From positions 466,879,820-466,943,819 of the forward strand of contig NC_134356.1 of NCBI RefSeq assembly GCF_048569485.1: DNA of 64,000 nucleotides, in the 5' to 3' direction. This DNA is from Anomaloglossus baeobatrachus (Eukaryota; Chordata; Amphibia; Anura; Aromobatidae). The notes under the pieces were generated by a model. It did no database searches, was not told where the DNA came from, and saw only the letters and a program-made list of their open reading frames with translations. Shown here piece after piece: positions 1-12,004 of this stretch (position 1 is the first letter of the stretch; each line of letters begins with the position of its first letter). Made by a program: the position numbers and the translations under genes.

Positions 1-127
1 GCACTATTATTTAATTAAAATTGATAATTTTCCATATAGTTTTATTAAAAGTTAATTTTATCCTTTTTTTCTCTTTTTTCATTCTTTTTGACTATTCCAA
101 CTTTATTTCTCAGTGTCTTGATCTACA

Positions 128-313
128 AAACGCATCTGCAGAAACGCAGGTGAAAACGCAGGTAAAAAGCGCAGAAAAAGCACTAAAAACGCGGTAAATA
201 CGCATGCGTTTTTAGCGCTAAAAAATGGTCAAAAGCCATTTGGTCAAAAACCAAGGGAAGGAAAACGTGCAGAATAAACTGCAGGTACTCCGACGCAACG
301 TGCGCACATAGCC
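128..313. repeat. Remnant end of a TAA-type miniature element
   Basis: A-rich segment with repeated AACGCAGGT/AAAAGCGCAG-like motifs ending in AACGTGCGCACATAGCC followed by TAA. The same terminal motif ends the remnant at 4005, and related internal motifs occur in the large element at 33878-40704. Only one end is visible here; the partner end is not in the window. Bases 1-127 are AT-rich with nothing I recognise. Confidence 0.5.
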
Positions 314-316
314 TAA

Positions 317-1042
317 AACAAAACAGTCTATGTCATGACATTTCCTCAAGAAACATGGAGGTTACACCAGCACACGTAGAATTTGAGGCACAGAAAGAAT
401 TAATTGTCTATCGAGAAAGGGTGACTGGCCTAAATTGGTTTTAAAATGGAAAGCTAATTGGATCCTGCTACTGGACACTATATTCCTGAAAGGATTAAAT
501 TATAGAATGGATATCATGAACTTATACAAATGAAACCTCAAGAACCTGCTGCGTGTTTTCATATACTCTAAACTAAATCATTGTTTTTGCTACGTCTTTT
601 TAATCTTTCAAATATTTTGTACCACATTTCTCTTGATACTTGAACAGTTTGTTGCCTATTTGTGTTTTTATATATTCATACATCTATCGATTGATTTTCA
701 ATATGGGTAAGTCTTGAATCTTTATATTTTATACTCATTTGTATATACAGGTATATATATTTTCTTCCTATATGCAGATATTTCTTTATTTGTATTTATG
801 CTATGGATAAACTGAATGTTATAATGCGATTAATTTATTTTCCATTAGTATAGGGAGAATATGTATACATATGGATTGAAGATGAATCTGGGTACATAAT
901 TGGTAACTTGCTTTTTTCCATTAGCTGGACATTTTCACCCACACCCATGCACTACCCTTTTGGGTTTTCCGTAACACTTCATTCAGTGAGAGACTGCTCT
1001 GTCATGATAAAGAGCTTATCAGCTCAAAACACGTAGACATAA
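317..1042. other. Gene-free AT-rich stretch
   Basis: No open frame, repeat structure or RNA gene that I can support. It is AT-rich single-copy-looking DNA up to the miniature element that starts at 1043. Confidence 0.5.
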
Positions 1043-2186
1043 GCGGGCTTTACACGCTATGATATCGTTAATGTTTTATCGTTGGGGTCACATTGTTAGT
1101 GACGCACATCCGGCGTCATTAACGATATCCCAGCGTGTGACACTTACCAGCGACCTTAAGCGACCTCAAAAATGCTGAAAATCGTTCACCATGGAGAGGT
1201 CGTCCCAAAACCAAAAATCAGTAATGGTTGATTATCGATGTGGTTCGATGCTCCTGCGGCAGCACACATCGCTGTGTGTGACACCGCAGGAGCGAGGAAC
1301 GTCTCCTTACCTGCCGCCGGCCACAATGAGGAAGGAAGGAAGGAGGTGGGCGTGATGTTACGTCCCGCTCATCTCCGTCCCTCTGCTTTGATTGGCTGGC
1401 TGCTTAGTGACTCAAGGTTGAAATAAATCGATTTTTTTATTTTTCAAGGTTTGTCAAGCAATTTTGTGTTATCAAAAATCAAAAAACGTTTCGGTCACAC
1501 GACCTTCCTCAAGTATATTAACACTACAAAAAAGAAAGAATAAACAAATAAACAAATCATGTGGCATGAATATCATTAACATGCAATATATATAAATTGA
1601 AGGAAGTGTCCTCATTGTCAATCAAAAAAATATATATCAAATATACATCATGTATTCCTGGAACAACAGAGAACACAGGATAACAGAAAAAATACTCAGT
1701 CACTGGACTATGAAGCATAAATCTACATTCAAAGAACATTGAAATCATGATTTCAACTTGAGGAAGGTCGTGTGACCGAAACGTTTTTTGATTTTTGATA
1801 ACACAAAATTGCTTGACAAACCTTGAAAAATAAAATAATCGATTTATTTCAACCTTGAGTGCCAAATTTGATATATTATTGATACGGGGTTGGACCCTAT
1901 TCAGGCACCTAATTAACAGCAGGAGTGCCGCATCTCTATACTTAATTGGCTGCTTAGTGACGTCACGGTGACGTCGCTGTGATGCCGAACGTCCCTCCCC
2001 CTTGAGGGAGGGATTGTTCGGCAGTCACAGCGACGTCGTCGACCAGGTAAGTACGTGTGACACTGCTGTAGCGATAATGTTCGCTGCGGCAGCGATCACA
2101 CGAAATCACATGCACAACGGGGGCGGGTGTTTTTGCGTACGATATCGCTAGCAATTGCTAGCGATATCGTAGCGTGTAAAGCCCGC
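1043..2186. mobile_element. Miniature inverted-repeat element (GCGGGCTTTACACGCTA family), with a nested insert
   Basis: Near-perfect terminal inverted repeats beginning GCGGGCTTTACACGCTA lie at both ends, flanked by TAA on the left and TTA on the right. The interior holds the hairpin-forming GCAGCACACATCGCTGTGTG segment shared with the elements at 4143, 4859 and 63269. A TWA target is typical of PIF/Harbinger-derived elements, so that is the likely superfamily (inference). The true length is about 0.6 kb; the rest is the insertion at 1412-1947. It has no coding capacity. Confidence 0.75.
1412..1947. mobile_element. Foldback retro-insert with 14-bp target duplication, Penelope-like
   Basis: This segment interrupts the miniature element and is flanked by a 14-bp direct repeat, GGCTGCTTAGTGAC, at 1398-1411 and 1948-1961. 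The left about 103 bp (to about 1516) is almost the exact reverse complement of about 1758-1860, forming a long foldback. Each arm carries a GAGGAAGGTC-GTGT-GACCGAAACGT hairpin motif. A long variable target duplication suggests target-primed retrotransposition. Inverted partial copies and hairpins of this kind are known from Penelope-like elements; the assignment is inference. Confidence 0.5.
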
Positions 2187-2849
2187 TTAAGTCTATACCT
2201 GTTTCTATGTTCATTTTTTTTAATATTTCTCAATAAATGTGATGTTTTAAATATTTGGATTTCTTATCATCATGGGTGCTGGATAAATTCACCTCCTTTT
2301 CAATTTGAAATCTTCAGCCAAGAAGTCAGACTGGAAATCCGTGTACCACTTCTCCTTGATGGCATCTCTGAAGATGGTGAGCTGTTGAACTTTCTTTCCC
2401 TTTGTTTTTACTATTTAACCATAATGTGTTTTATCATTCCGGGACAACTTATTACTAGAGAGTATAAGCTTTCTACTGTATTCTAGTAGAATAATTTTAA
2501 ATACACTCCATTTATGTTCGGTATCCTCAGTTACCAGACCATAAACCCAGTCTAAAAGGCCACATTCTTCCCAAAGTGATTGAATTTAGCTTTCCTAAAG
2601 CTCCAGGTTTCTGCTTTTCCCCTTTGAAATGTTTTATTCAATATTACTTTGAAACTTAGGACACAGGAACTGTTGAATAGTAGTCCACCATTCCACCACG
2701 GCCTGTGAATCTGAGACTCCATGCACTGCGGGCACAATTACATCACTACATCGCACCTGCACTGTGGAGTCTCAGTACTTCCATTACACAGAACAGAGCA
2801 GCATGCTGTAAGTACAGTGTGGTGTGAGTAGTGTTTATTTTTTATCTCA
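2187..2849. other. Gene-free stretch
   Basis: Ordinary AT-rich sequence between two repeats. Short open frames here have no recognisable domain. Nothing further seen. Confidence 0.45.
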
Positions 2850-3185
2850 ACAGCCGTTGGGGACCCTCATACTGAGTGGGGGTTGGGCTGTATGAACATC
2901 ATACTAAGTGGGCGGTGGGCTGTGAGGGATATCTTACTGAGTGGGAAGCTGTGGTGGACATCATAATGAGTGGAGGCCAATGGGGATATCTTACTGAGTG
3001 GGGTCTGACATTGTGGGCAATCATACTGAGTGAGAATCTGCTTTGGGACCAGCATACTAAATGGGGGGCTGGCTGTGGAATCAATCATACTGAATAAGAA
3101 GCTGTGGGAGCATTATACTAAGGGGTAATCATACTGTGTAGGGCGCTGTAGGGACCATGATAGTGTGAGCAATGGAGTGCTGTGA
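2850..3185. repeat. Degenerate minisatellite, unit about 35-45 bp
   Basis: About nine imperfect tandem units built around ATCATACTGAGTGGG and GGCTGTGGGG. Both strands give spurious short open frames with repeated SVRYP or TEWG peptides, as expected of a tandem repeat without a coding role. Confidence 0.8.
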
Positions 3186-3190
3186 GGTAT

Positions 3191-3770
3191 TGTCGCGGGC
3201 GGAGGAGGGGACGCCGCGCTCTCCCACTGCTCGGGTCCGGCTGCTGCGGCTGCTGCTCGGTGGTGGCTCGAGCGGTGGGCTGGATCTCGGGGACTCGAGC
3301 GGCGCTCCTCGCCCGTGAGTGAAAAGGGGGATGGTTTTGGGGATTTATTGTCCGTGACGCCACCCACGGTTGTGGTGAGGTTGTGACACCACCGCTGCTC
3401 TGAACGGGGATCCCGGGAGCGGTGACAGGGAGCAGCTTGGATGTTGTTTTCTACCCTCCGTGGGTAGGGGGTTGGTTGTCCCGGGGCCCGGTGAGGGGTA
3501 GGGATTGTTGGCAGGCGGGTTACGGGGCCTGGTGAGGTGCAGGGTCATGGGGGCAGCGCTGTGCCGCACAGCACGGTGGTACTCACTCAGCCAATGATGT
3601 ACACAAAGTCTCCGGTAAAACAAACGGCTGGATGGACAGGTCCCACAGACAGCTGCGGTGTTTCTCCTCCCGGCAGGTTGATGGTGACTGCCTTTCCCTG
3701 CACCTGTGTAGCGTAACGGTTCCAATGAGTTCCCACCGGTAACCCGCTCCCTAGCTTCTTTTCAAAGAAG
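3191..3770 (-). mobile_element. LTR fragment, TGTGACGCC lineage (fossil)
   Basis: On the minus strand this ends CCCGCGACA at 3191. About 160 bp before that end it carries the TGGCGTCACG motif (3353-3362) found in all other LTRs of the window. It aligns by eye with the solo LTR at 29723-30907, sharing the ACCCACGGAGGG and TTTTACCGGAGACT-like segments. The far end is missing. It lies against the minisatellite on one side and a miniature-element remnant on the other. Confidence 0.65.
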
Positions 3771-4005
3771 CAACATGTCAATTGTTTTTGCTATTTGGGT
3801 TTTGCACTGCAAAGCTGAGTTTTTGACCAAAGTTCTGCCACAAAAAGGCAGCATTTTGAACAACATAGTGTGAACAAGAAACCCAAATTCCCATAGACTT
3901 TGCTTGAATAGAAGAACACATCCATTTTGGCATTAAACAGCGCAGAAGAAAAAGCAGCAAAAAAGCAGGTAAAAAGCAGGTAAAAAGCAACGTGCGCACA
4001 TACCC
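3771..4005. repeat. Miniature-element remnant ending at TTA
   Basis: Contains GACATGTTGC/CAATTGTTTTTGC and CCCATAGACTTTGCT motifs seen also inside 33878-34594, and ends AACGTGCGCACATACCC followed by TTA (4006-4008). It belongs to the same family as 128-313 and 33878-40704. The left part is lost. Confidence 0.6.
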
Positions 4006-4142
4006 TTAGTGTTCCTTTGCTGACCAGCTAGCTACAGCACCTGTGGATTCTACACACCTGCCCATTTTTGGAATGCAATTTTAATTGCAAACAGTGCTGA
4101 CACTTTTAGTGGCATACTAAAATTGTCTGGGATACTAACTTA

Positions 4143-4722
4143 GGGGTACTTTGCACACTACGACATCGCAGGTGCGATGTCGGTGTGGTCAAATTGAAAG
4201 TGACGCACATCTAGCGTCGCTGTCGATATCGGAGTGTGTAAATCGTTTTTGATACGATTAACGAGCGCAAAAGCGTCGAAATCGTGTCATCGGTCATTTC
4301 CATAATTTCGGAAGGACAGATGTTACGATGTTGTTCCTCGTTCCTGCGGCAGCACACATCGCTGTGTGTGAAGCCGCAGGAGCGAGGAACATCTCCTACC
4401 TGCGTCCTGCGGCTCACGCCGGCTATGCAGAAGGAAGGAGGTGGGCGGGATGTTTACATCACGCTCATCTCCGCCCCTCCGCTTCTATTGGCCGCGTGCC
4501 ATTTGACGTTGCTGTGACGCCGTACGACCCGCCCCCTTAGGAAGGAGGCGGGTCGCCGGCCAGAGTGACGTCGCAGGGCAGGTAAGTCCATGTGAAGCTG
4601 CCGTAGCGATAATGTTCGCTACGGCAGCTATCACAAGATATCGCAGCTGCGATGGGGGCGGGGACTATCGTGCTCGGCATCGCAAGCATCAGCTTGCGAT
4701 GTTGTAGTGTGCAAAGTACCCC
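4143..4722. mobile_element. Miniature inverted-repeat element, TTA target duplication
   Basis: Terminal inverted repeats starting GGGGTACTTTGCACACTACG. It is flanked on both sides by TTA (4140-4142 and 4723-4725). It is 580 bp, with the central ACACATCGCTGTGTGTGAAG palindrome, a GCGGGTCG block and a CpG-rich interior, but no coding capacity. It is inserted at the junction between tandem hAT units 1 and 2. Probably PIF/Harbinger-derived (inference from TIR plus TTA). Confidence 0.8.
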
Positions 4723-4858
4723 TTAGTGTTCCTTTGCTGACAAGCTAGCTATAGCACATGTGCATTCTACAAACCTGCACATTTTTGCTATGCAATTTTA
4801 TTTGCAAACAGTGCTGACACTTTTAATGGCATATAAAGTTGTCTGGGATGCTAACTAA

Positions 4859-5450
4859 GGGGCACTTTGCACACTGCGACATCGCAGGTGCGATGTCGGT
4901 GGGGTCAAATTGAAAATGACGCACTTCCGGCATCGCATGCGACATCGCAGTGTGTAAAGGCTGGATGATACGATTAACGAGCGCAAAAGCGTCGTAATCG
5001 TATCATCGGTGCAGCGTCGGCGTAATCCATGATTACGCTGATGCGACGGTCCGATGTTGTTCCTTGCTCCTGCGGCAGCACACATCGCTGTGTGTGAAGT
5101 CGCAGGAGCGAGGAACGTCTCCTACCGGCCTCACTGCGGCTTCCATAGGATATGCGGAAGGAAGGAGGTGGGCAGGATGTTTACATCCTGCTCATCTCCG
5201 CCCCTCCGCTCTGATTGGCCGCCTGCCGTGTGACGTCGCAGTGACGCTGCACGACCCGCCCCCTTAACAAGGAGGCGGGTCGCCGGCCACATGGACGTCG
5301 CACGGCAGGTGAGTGTGTGTGTGAAGCTGGCGTAGCGATAACTTTCGCTACGCCAGCTATCACCACATATCGCTGCTGCGACGGGGGCGGGCACTATCGC
5401 ACTCGGCATCGCAGCATCGGCCTGCGATGTCGTAGTGTGCAAAGCCCGCC
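4859..5450. mobile_element. Miniature inverted-repeat element, second copy at the equivalent site
   Basis: A 592-bp relative of the element at 4143, with ends GGGGCACTTTGCACACTGCG and the matching inverted GTAGTGTGCAAAGCCCGCC. The left flank reads TAA and the right TTA. It sits at the junction of tandem units 2 and 3, the same position within the repeat unit as the first element. Confidence 0.8.
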
Positions 5451-5821
5451 TTAGAGTTGCTTTGCTGACCAGCTAGCTACAGCACCTGTGCATTCTACAC
5501 ATCTGTCCATTTTTGTTACGCAATTTTAATTGCAAACAGTGCTGATACTTTTAGTGACATACTAAAATTGTCTGGGATACTAACTTAGTGTTCCTTTGCT
5601 GACCAGATAGCTACAGCACCTGTGCATTCTACACACCTACCCATTTTTGCTACGCAATTTTAATTGCAAACAGTGCTGACACTTTTAGGGGCATAGCAAA
5701 AGTGTCTGGGATAGTCAGTGTTGGTTCTCAGCTGTCAATGAAGCTAGACCAACTCTGCAATCTACACCACCTCTCTATTTTTGCTACGACATTTTAAGTG
5801 TCCAATTTGTTCACAAACAAA

Positions 5822-8800
5822 ATGAGTGGCAAAAGGACAGATGTTGGTGGAATGGGGAACAGGCATGTTGCAAAGGGAAAAAAGTTTGTGTCTGTGGGGT
5901 AGGTGGTAAATCAACAGTAACGTCTGCTGAAAAAAGGCCATCTTCCAGCAAAAGTAAGATGTCTACTACTTTCCGTGGACAATCTGATGTGATCCCTTTC
6001 TTACGGAACCGAACAACTCTAACAAAGGTAGATGATGCACAAAAAAAGAACATGCTTGAATGGATCTCAAGTGCTCCAACGAGTGGCCTCTCCTACACTT
6101 CAACTTCAACATCCAAAAACCAACAGTCCTCTGAGTTGTCACCCCAATTGCACTTCCTTTCTACCAGCTCTCAAGTCTCCACCCGCCCTGCAGAGTATGG
6201 TGTAACAGAGATGGGTGAGTCTGCAGAGTTGTTCAGTCACACTATAGCCTGGGAATCAGAGGTCTCATTGGTCTGCTCCCAAGCTACAGTGAGTACAGAC
6301 AAGGAAATGATCTGCAGTGATGCCCAGAAGCTTTGTGAGTCAGATTCAGGCCCTGATGACCAAGTTTCTGAACATAATGTAGACCCTCATTCCCAAACTG
6401 TAACACCTCTTGGTGGAGACAATGAGGAACATACTGATGATGATGATGAGACTCAGATACCTGATTGGAATGACAACTTAACTATTCAGTCAGGGCAGGA
6501 AGAGGTTAGGTCTGAGGGCGAGGGAAGTGCAAACACACAGGTTGATGATGAGGTTGTAGATCCCACTTACTGTCAACCCACAGTTAGGCACTCGAGGAGG
6601 TCAGCAGAGGCGGTGAAGGAGGATGTGTCTGACGACGAGGTTAGCTTGCGCCTTCCTGAACACACACGCAGTACTGGAAGCACGTCAACAACTGCATCCT
6701 CCGACACAACTCTGCCTCTGAGCACAAGTCGGGGTGGCTCTGCAGGTTGCATGGGCTCTAATAGTTGCCTAGCCTGGTCCTTTTTTGACATCGCAAAGGA
6801 TTACCCAACTCATGTAATCTGTAAGATTTGTCGCTAATCTTTAAGTAGAGGCCAAAAACTCACTGGTTGGACTACTTCGTCCATGAACTGTCACATAAAT
6901 AACAAGCATAAGTCCCAGTGGGAAGCTCACTGTGCTACAATGCGGCCTAGCGGAGAGGGCCAACCACTGTTGCCCCTTCAAGTGCATCTGCGCGCTCTTC
7001 ATCCTCTAGGACTGTGGGGACAGCTGTCACACAAGCTTTTTGACGCAGACCTTCCACCTCTTTAACAGCTACAGGCAGTTTGATTGACAGGTCGTCAGTT
7101 GTTTTGGAAGGGGAAATAGGTGCTGGTGTGGAGCTCTCTCAAACATTAAGAGCACCAACTTTGGATGAAGGCAACATCATGTCTCCGCCTGCACTTTCCT
7201 CACAGACCAGCAGTTTTCCAGGGACACCCTACTCAACACCGTCTCCGCACAGCAGTCAGATCTCGTTCCCTCAGATGTGGACCATTAAAAGACCTTTTCC
7301 TCCTAGCCATGACAAAGCTAAGAGGTTGACTTTCACCCTCTGCAAGCTGTTGGCTACAGAAATGCTGCCTTTCCATCTGGTGGACACAGAGGATTTTCGA
7401 GACCTTATGTCTGTCGCTGTGCCCCAGTACCAGATGCCCAGTCGCCACTACTTCTCCAAGAAAGGCGTGCCTGCGCTACACCAGCATGTCGCACACAACA
7501 TCACCGCTTTCTTGAGAAACTCTGTGTGTGACAGGGTGCATTTCACCATCGATACATGGACCAGTAAGCATGGACAGGGGCGTTACATGTCGCTGACTGG
7601 GCACTGGATAACTATGGTGAGAGATGGATAAGGGTCTGCTGTACAAGTCTTGCCGTCCCCACGAGTTGTGCGTCAATCCTCTGCATGTCGAAGTTCCTCC
7701 ACTGCTTCTGCCTTCTCAACCTCGTCTGGGTCCTCCACCTTCGCCCAAAGCCTGTCTGGTCAGGCCACCTGCACTGTAACTGCGCACAAGGAATCCTGCA
7801 CACTTCCTTACTATGCTGGCAGCAGAGCTCAACGGCATCAGGCGGTCTTTACGTTGAAATGTCTGGAAAATAAGAGTCACACAGCTGAGGAGTTGTGGTC
7901 AGCTCTGGAGACCGAGTTTAGTAAATGGTTGTTTCCTTGTCTCCACTCAACCTGCAGCCAGGGAAGGCCGTGTGCGACAATTCTGCAAACCTGGGTGTGG
8001 CCCTTCGTCGGGGCAAGGTGACACACGTGCCTTGTATGGCTCACGTGTTAAACCTTGTTGTCCAGCAATTTTTAACCCACTATCCCGGCTTAGATGGGCT
8101 TCTCCACAGGGCACGGTCACTCTCTGCTCACTTCCGCCATTCAACCGGCTCAGCTGACCAACTTTCATCGCTCCAGAAGTCTTTCGGCCTGCCGGTTCAC
8201 CGCCTGAAGTGCGATGTGGCGACACGCTGGAATTCGACTATCCTCATGTTGCAGCGACTGTGGCAGCACTGCAGAGCCCTGGTGCAATACGTTATGACAT
8301 ATAGCCTGTGCCAACGAGATGCAGAGGTGGGGCAGATCACGCTGCTGGAGTGGTCTCAGATGAAGGATCTATGCACCCTTCTATACAGTTTCGACATGGC
8401 GAAGAATATGTTTAGCGCTGACAATGCCATTATCAGCATGACAATTCTAGTCATTTACATGCTGGAGCACACTCTAAACACTATTTGGAGTCAGGTGGTG
8501 GGACAAGAGGAAGGGGAGGAAGTACAGGAGGATTCATATGCGGAAGGGATACCAAGATCTACAAGGTCCAGACGTTCAGCATCACCAAGGCGGCAGGCAT
8601 GGGACGGTGGGGGAGTGGGATCAACAAGGGCGCATGGTAGCAGCCAAACTGTTGAGGAAGGTGCCGGAGCCCAGGAAGAAATGGAGGACAAACTGTCGAT
8701 GGGCATGGAAGACTCAGCAGATGAGGGAGACCTTGGTGAAATTTCGGTTGTTCGAGGTTGGGGGAGATGTCAGAGGAAGGAAGCACGGTTATCACCTCGC

Positions 8801-10565
8801 CGCCACAAACACAGCAAGGACTTGGTCCGCATGGATGCGCAAGACACATGAGCGCCTTCTTGCTGCACTACCTACAACATGACCCTCGGATTGTCCGAAT
8901 TAGAAGTAATGATGACTACTGGGTTGCCACACTCTTATGTGGCGCCCCTGTGGTTGGGCACTACTAGGGGAATACAGCACCTTAACAGCAAGGTGCAGTG
9001 CTCTTTGGTCACAGGTGAAAGAGAGAAGAAATGCAGAGTCTTATATTAGATTGAGTAACATTGACTCAGCAGCCCCTACCTTCATATTCCTGGGACTGTT
9101 TATATAGTAGGTCCATGGGGGGATGGAGCCTAGCTGAGCGTGAGACGTGGCGTGGTTGCCAGGACGACTGGGTGACAGTTAGTCAGTTAACAGTCAGTCA
9201 GTAAAGAGTGACAAGCAGAGACGAGAGTAAAATTGATGACTGAAAGAAGGGCTAGAAATAACATAGGCCCGACGTCCTGAGCGAGGGTACCCCGAAAGAA
9301 AAGAAAGGCACAGGAAAAGGGGTAACCAGACGGAAAGGGGACGCTTTAGGTCTGGCGAGAGCCGGCTGAAGAGTTCAGGTCGACACCGGTATAACGAAAC
9401 CGAGAAAGGTTACCTCAGAGAAAAACTCTGTCATTAAATCTCCTCCGAAATTTGTGACCATTGGCCTTCTGGTAATGAACTGTTTCTGCTGTGTACTGTG
9501 CAAAACAAACCAGATTTAGGAAAAAGGACTTGTTTAAGCTGATGTGGACTCGGTGTGTCATCTCTCCGCCATTCGAAAGGACCCTGCGACGTCAGAGAAG
9601 AAGGCAGCCATCACCGCTCGGTTGATTCCCTCCTGGTCAGCGACCCGTCGCCCTGAGGTAAAATAGCTCCAACTGTGGGGAGTTGAGAGATCTTAAGCTG
9701 CCGTCACCATCGCCTCAGAGGTCGGCCGCGGGCAGCGCTGGTGTATCCCGCTTACCAGACACCACAGGTGGCGTCAGGTATATCCCCAAAATCATCCCTG
9801 TACACCATTCCCCAGCCGCAGAGTGACCACCCAGGGCACAAAGCCGGGACCGACCACCTGTGATAACCCCATCGAGAGTAAAGTATCCGTAGTCCCGGCG
9901 CCAGAGTACCCCCCTACCAAAAACCCTGATGGTCGACTCACTTACATCCCCAGTACAAGTAAAAATTTGGCGAAATAATTTCAGCCATAGAAAGGGACGC
10001 ACGTATGCAGGAGTATCAGCTGAAGCTGTTTTTACGCAATCTTAGCTTGGCTTTTCCACCAAATAGCAGTGGTGCACTGAGTTAATCTCCCAGTTGTAAC
10101 TTGACAAGCATGGGACTGTCGAGTCATCATCAGTCAAACCGTACCAGCAACACCGTATCTGGTGGTAACAGCAATTTTATGGAATCGTTTCATAATTTTT
10201 TTAGACCATCCTTTGCAAGGCCACAAGAGACAAGAAGTCTGACACATAGTCAACGGCTGGACAGGATGATACAGGAGTATCTCCAAATGAACATCGATAC
10301 CATGACTGTGCAACTGGAGCCTTGCTCATTTTGGGCTTCCAATCTTGAAAAATGGCCTGAGTTCACCACTTACGCCTTGGAGATCTTGTCGTGTCCCGCA
10401 GCCAGCGTTGTCTTGGAATGTGTCTTCAATGCTGCTGGGTGTGTGCTGACAGATAAGCGCACGCGTCTGTCCAGTGACAATTCGGACAGACTAACGTTCA
10501 TCAAGATGAACAAATCAAGGATCCGCAAGGACTTTACTACCCCTGTGTCATTCTGGGGAGAGTAA
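5822..10565 (+). pseudogene. hAT transposase (BED-finger, ZBED-like), copy 1, inactivated
   Basis: Remnant of a hAT-superfamily transposase. The N-terminal part begins MSGKRTDVGG at 5822, with a frame break near 5900. The long frame 5959-6837 is Ser/Thr/acidic-rich and ends in a BED-type zinc finger start (CKIC), which a TAA stop at 6835-6837 interrupts; the finger's CHINNKH follows in the same frame. Later pieces are TIDTWTSKHGQG (about 7550), the hAT core CMAHVLNLVVQQFL and DVATRWNST (about 8030-8240), and the C-terminal dimerisation region (CPAASVVLECVFNAAG, TDKRTRLSSDN) at about 10390-10480. Several stops and frameshifts divide it, and a solo LTR at 8938-9940 splits it. It is a genomic relic, not a host ZBED gene. 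Confidence 0.85.
8938..9940 (+). mobile_element. Solo LTR in hAT copy 1 (fossil)
   Basis: Starts TGTGGCGCCCCTG, and CTTA flanks both sides (8934-8937, 9941-9944), a 4-bp target duplication. The hAT coding sequence resumes across it. It contains the primer-site-like TGGCGTCA at 9769-9776. It is about 1.0 kb with no internal region, so it is a solo LTR left by recombination. The right end is less certain than the left because the family usually ends GGYRCTACA or GGCGGTACA. Confidence 0.65.
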
Positions 10566-11017
10566 AGGCTGGCGTATTTTTGAATGTGCTTGATGCAAAT
10601 CAACATGTCAAGTTTGCAACTGGGGCACAAGTGATGCCACTGAAGTGGTGTGTGTGGCCCAATTTTTGGAAAAAAGGGAGACTCTGCTTGGAGTCCCCTT
10701 GCTGTATTTTACATGATTTTAGAATGGCATGACATGCCTATATCTGTGTCTCCTCCTCTTTTTTCTTGTCCAGCTCTTTTCTTTCAGCATGAGTATATGT
10801 CCTTGTCACTTTCACATGTGTTTGTGGTGTCTTGTGAGTTGTTTGTCACCTTTTGGACACCTTAGAAGGTGTTTTCTATGTGTTTGTATGTGTTGTTTGC
10901 CTGCCATTGTTTTCAATGGGGTTCGAATTGGTTCGTCGAACTTTGGACAAACTTGTCCTCCGTTCGACGAACCGAACTCGAACTATAGGGGGGTGGCTCA
11001 TCTCTGCTCTTATCCCT
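10566..11017 (+). repeat. hAT 3' untranslated tail and terminal region
   Basis: Non-coding tail of the hAT copy, alignable at its start with 30908-30956 of copy 2. The last part (about 10895-11017) has GTTCGTCGAAC/GTTCGACGAAC inverted motifs and ends GGTGGCTCATCTCT. That is the same terminus as the foldback at 54329-55453, so the terminus may be the end of hAT copy 1 itself or of a derivative inserted in it. Confidence 0.5.
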
Positions 11018-11394
11018 GACAGTGCACTTTTAAAAAAATCACATTTTAAAATGCAGTAACAGGTCAGATGTCTGACCACTTGGCCATTCATAGTCTGTGG
11101 GGCTGCCAGAAAAGACAAGTGCAGCGCACATAGCTACTAAGGGAATGGATCAGTTGTTGAGTTGAGCACGGGCTCCAGTTTAATGGGGATAAATGGTGCC
11201 AATCGGTGCAGATCCCAGCAGTTGGACCCGCACAAATCAATAACTTATTACATCGTGTGGATAGGTGATTACTTGTTATCAACGGCAAACCTCTGTAAGA
11301 GCATCTCTGCCATTGTGAAAAAGTTACAGGACAGGAAGGAGTTAAACTTTTTAGTATTTAATCTCTAATTTAAATAAATAATCTTCTCCTAGTT
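11018..11394. other. Gene-free stretch, possible old repeat
   Basis: No coding signal. The segment around 11250 (GGATAGGTGATTACTTGTTATC) resembles the motif at 58740-58765 and 59050-59075, suggesting a dispersed repeat that I cannot classify. Confidence 0.35.
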
Positions 11395-11999
11395 AATATC
11401 AGATACAACAGATGACCTTCATACCCAACAAAATTTACTATATCAAGACCAAAAATGCCACATACAAGGGACAAATACTGCTACACCATGACCAGACCAC
11501 ATACCACCACATGGTAACTGCATAATATCAGATACAAGAGACTAATACCACCACACCATGACCATACAAGAGAATAATACCACCACACCATGACCATAGA
11601 TCATATCACCACCACCACATAGTGACTGAATAATACAGTACTGATCATGAATAGAACTACAATACTAATAAGACTAATATTACCATTATACACAAGAGCT
11701 CTGTGTATAGTGTACAGGTAGAACAGAGATCACCGTTGACATCATAAACTGGAGCTCTGTATATACTGTAAGTGTTTATGTAAAACACTGACTGACCATT
11801 GATGGCTCAAACTGAAATATTTCATACTTGCTTTTTTTCTTCATCCGAAGTAGACCGTTATCACTTCTTCCAGCCTGGACTCATCTCTGCAGAAAATAAC
11901 ACACAAACATCTAGAGCTGATCACTTCTAGAGCACATTCCCCACTTTTTCCCCACTTCACACTACACTGTGGCAGATAAAAAAGTTAGCCAGGCTGTAT
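11395..11999 (-). repeat. Unclassified interspersed repeat, inverted partner of 55980-56900
   Basis: Internally repetitive (ACCATGACCA, AATACCACCACA). Its segments match, in reverse complement and reverse order, the region 55980-56900, for example GAGCTCTGTATATA here against ATATACAGAGCTCC there, and the block around GTGATCAGCT/AGCTGATCACTTC. It has no coding capacity. Confidence 0.6.
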
Positions 12000-12004
12000 A
12001 GTAA

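Larger units (their letters stand above)
4009..5715 (+). repeat. Four tandem about 132-bp repeats at the 5' end of hAT copy 1
   Basis: Units start AGTGTTCCTTTGCTGACCAG and end CTGGGATACTAACTT. They lie at 4009-4142, 4726-4858, 5454-5586 and 5587-5715. Each contains CATTTTTG-TACGCAATTTTAATTGCAAACAGTGCTG-like sequence. They directly precede the hAT transposase remnant, so they are most simply subterminal repeats of that transposon. Units 1 and 2 are followed by miniature elements inserted at the TTA junction. Confidence 0.75.

Noticed and set aside
2867-3097. Overlapping short frames on both strands
   Set aside because: They follow the degenerate minisatellite unit and have no independent support.
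5822-10565. A host ZBED-type gene
   Set aside because: Several stops and frameshifts, an LTR insertion inside the coding part, tandem subterminal repeats and a second decayed copy at 21105-33693 mark it as a dead hAT transposon.
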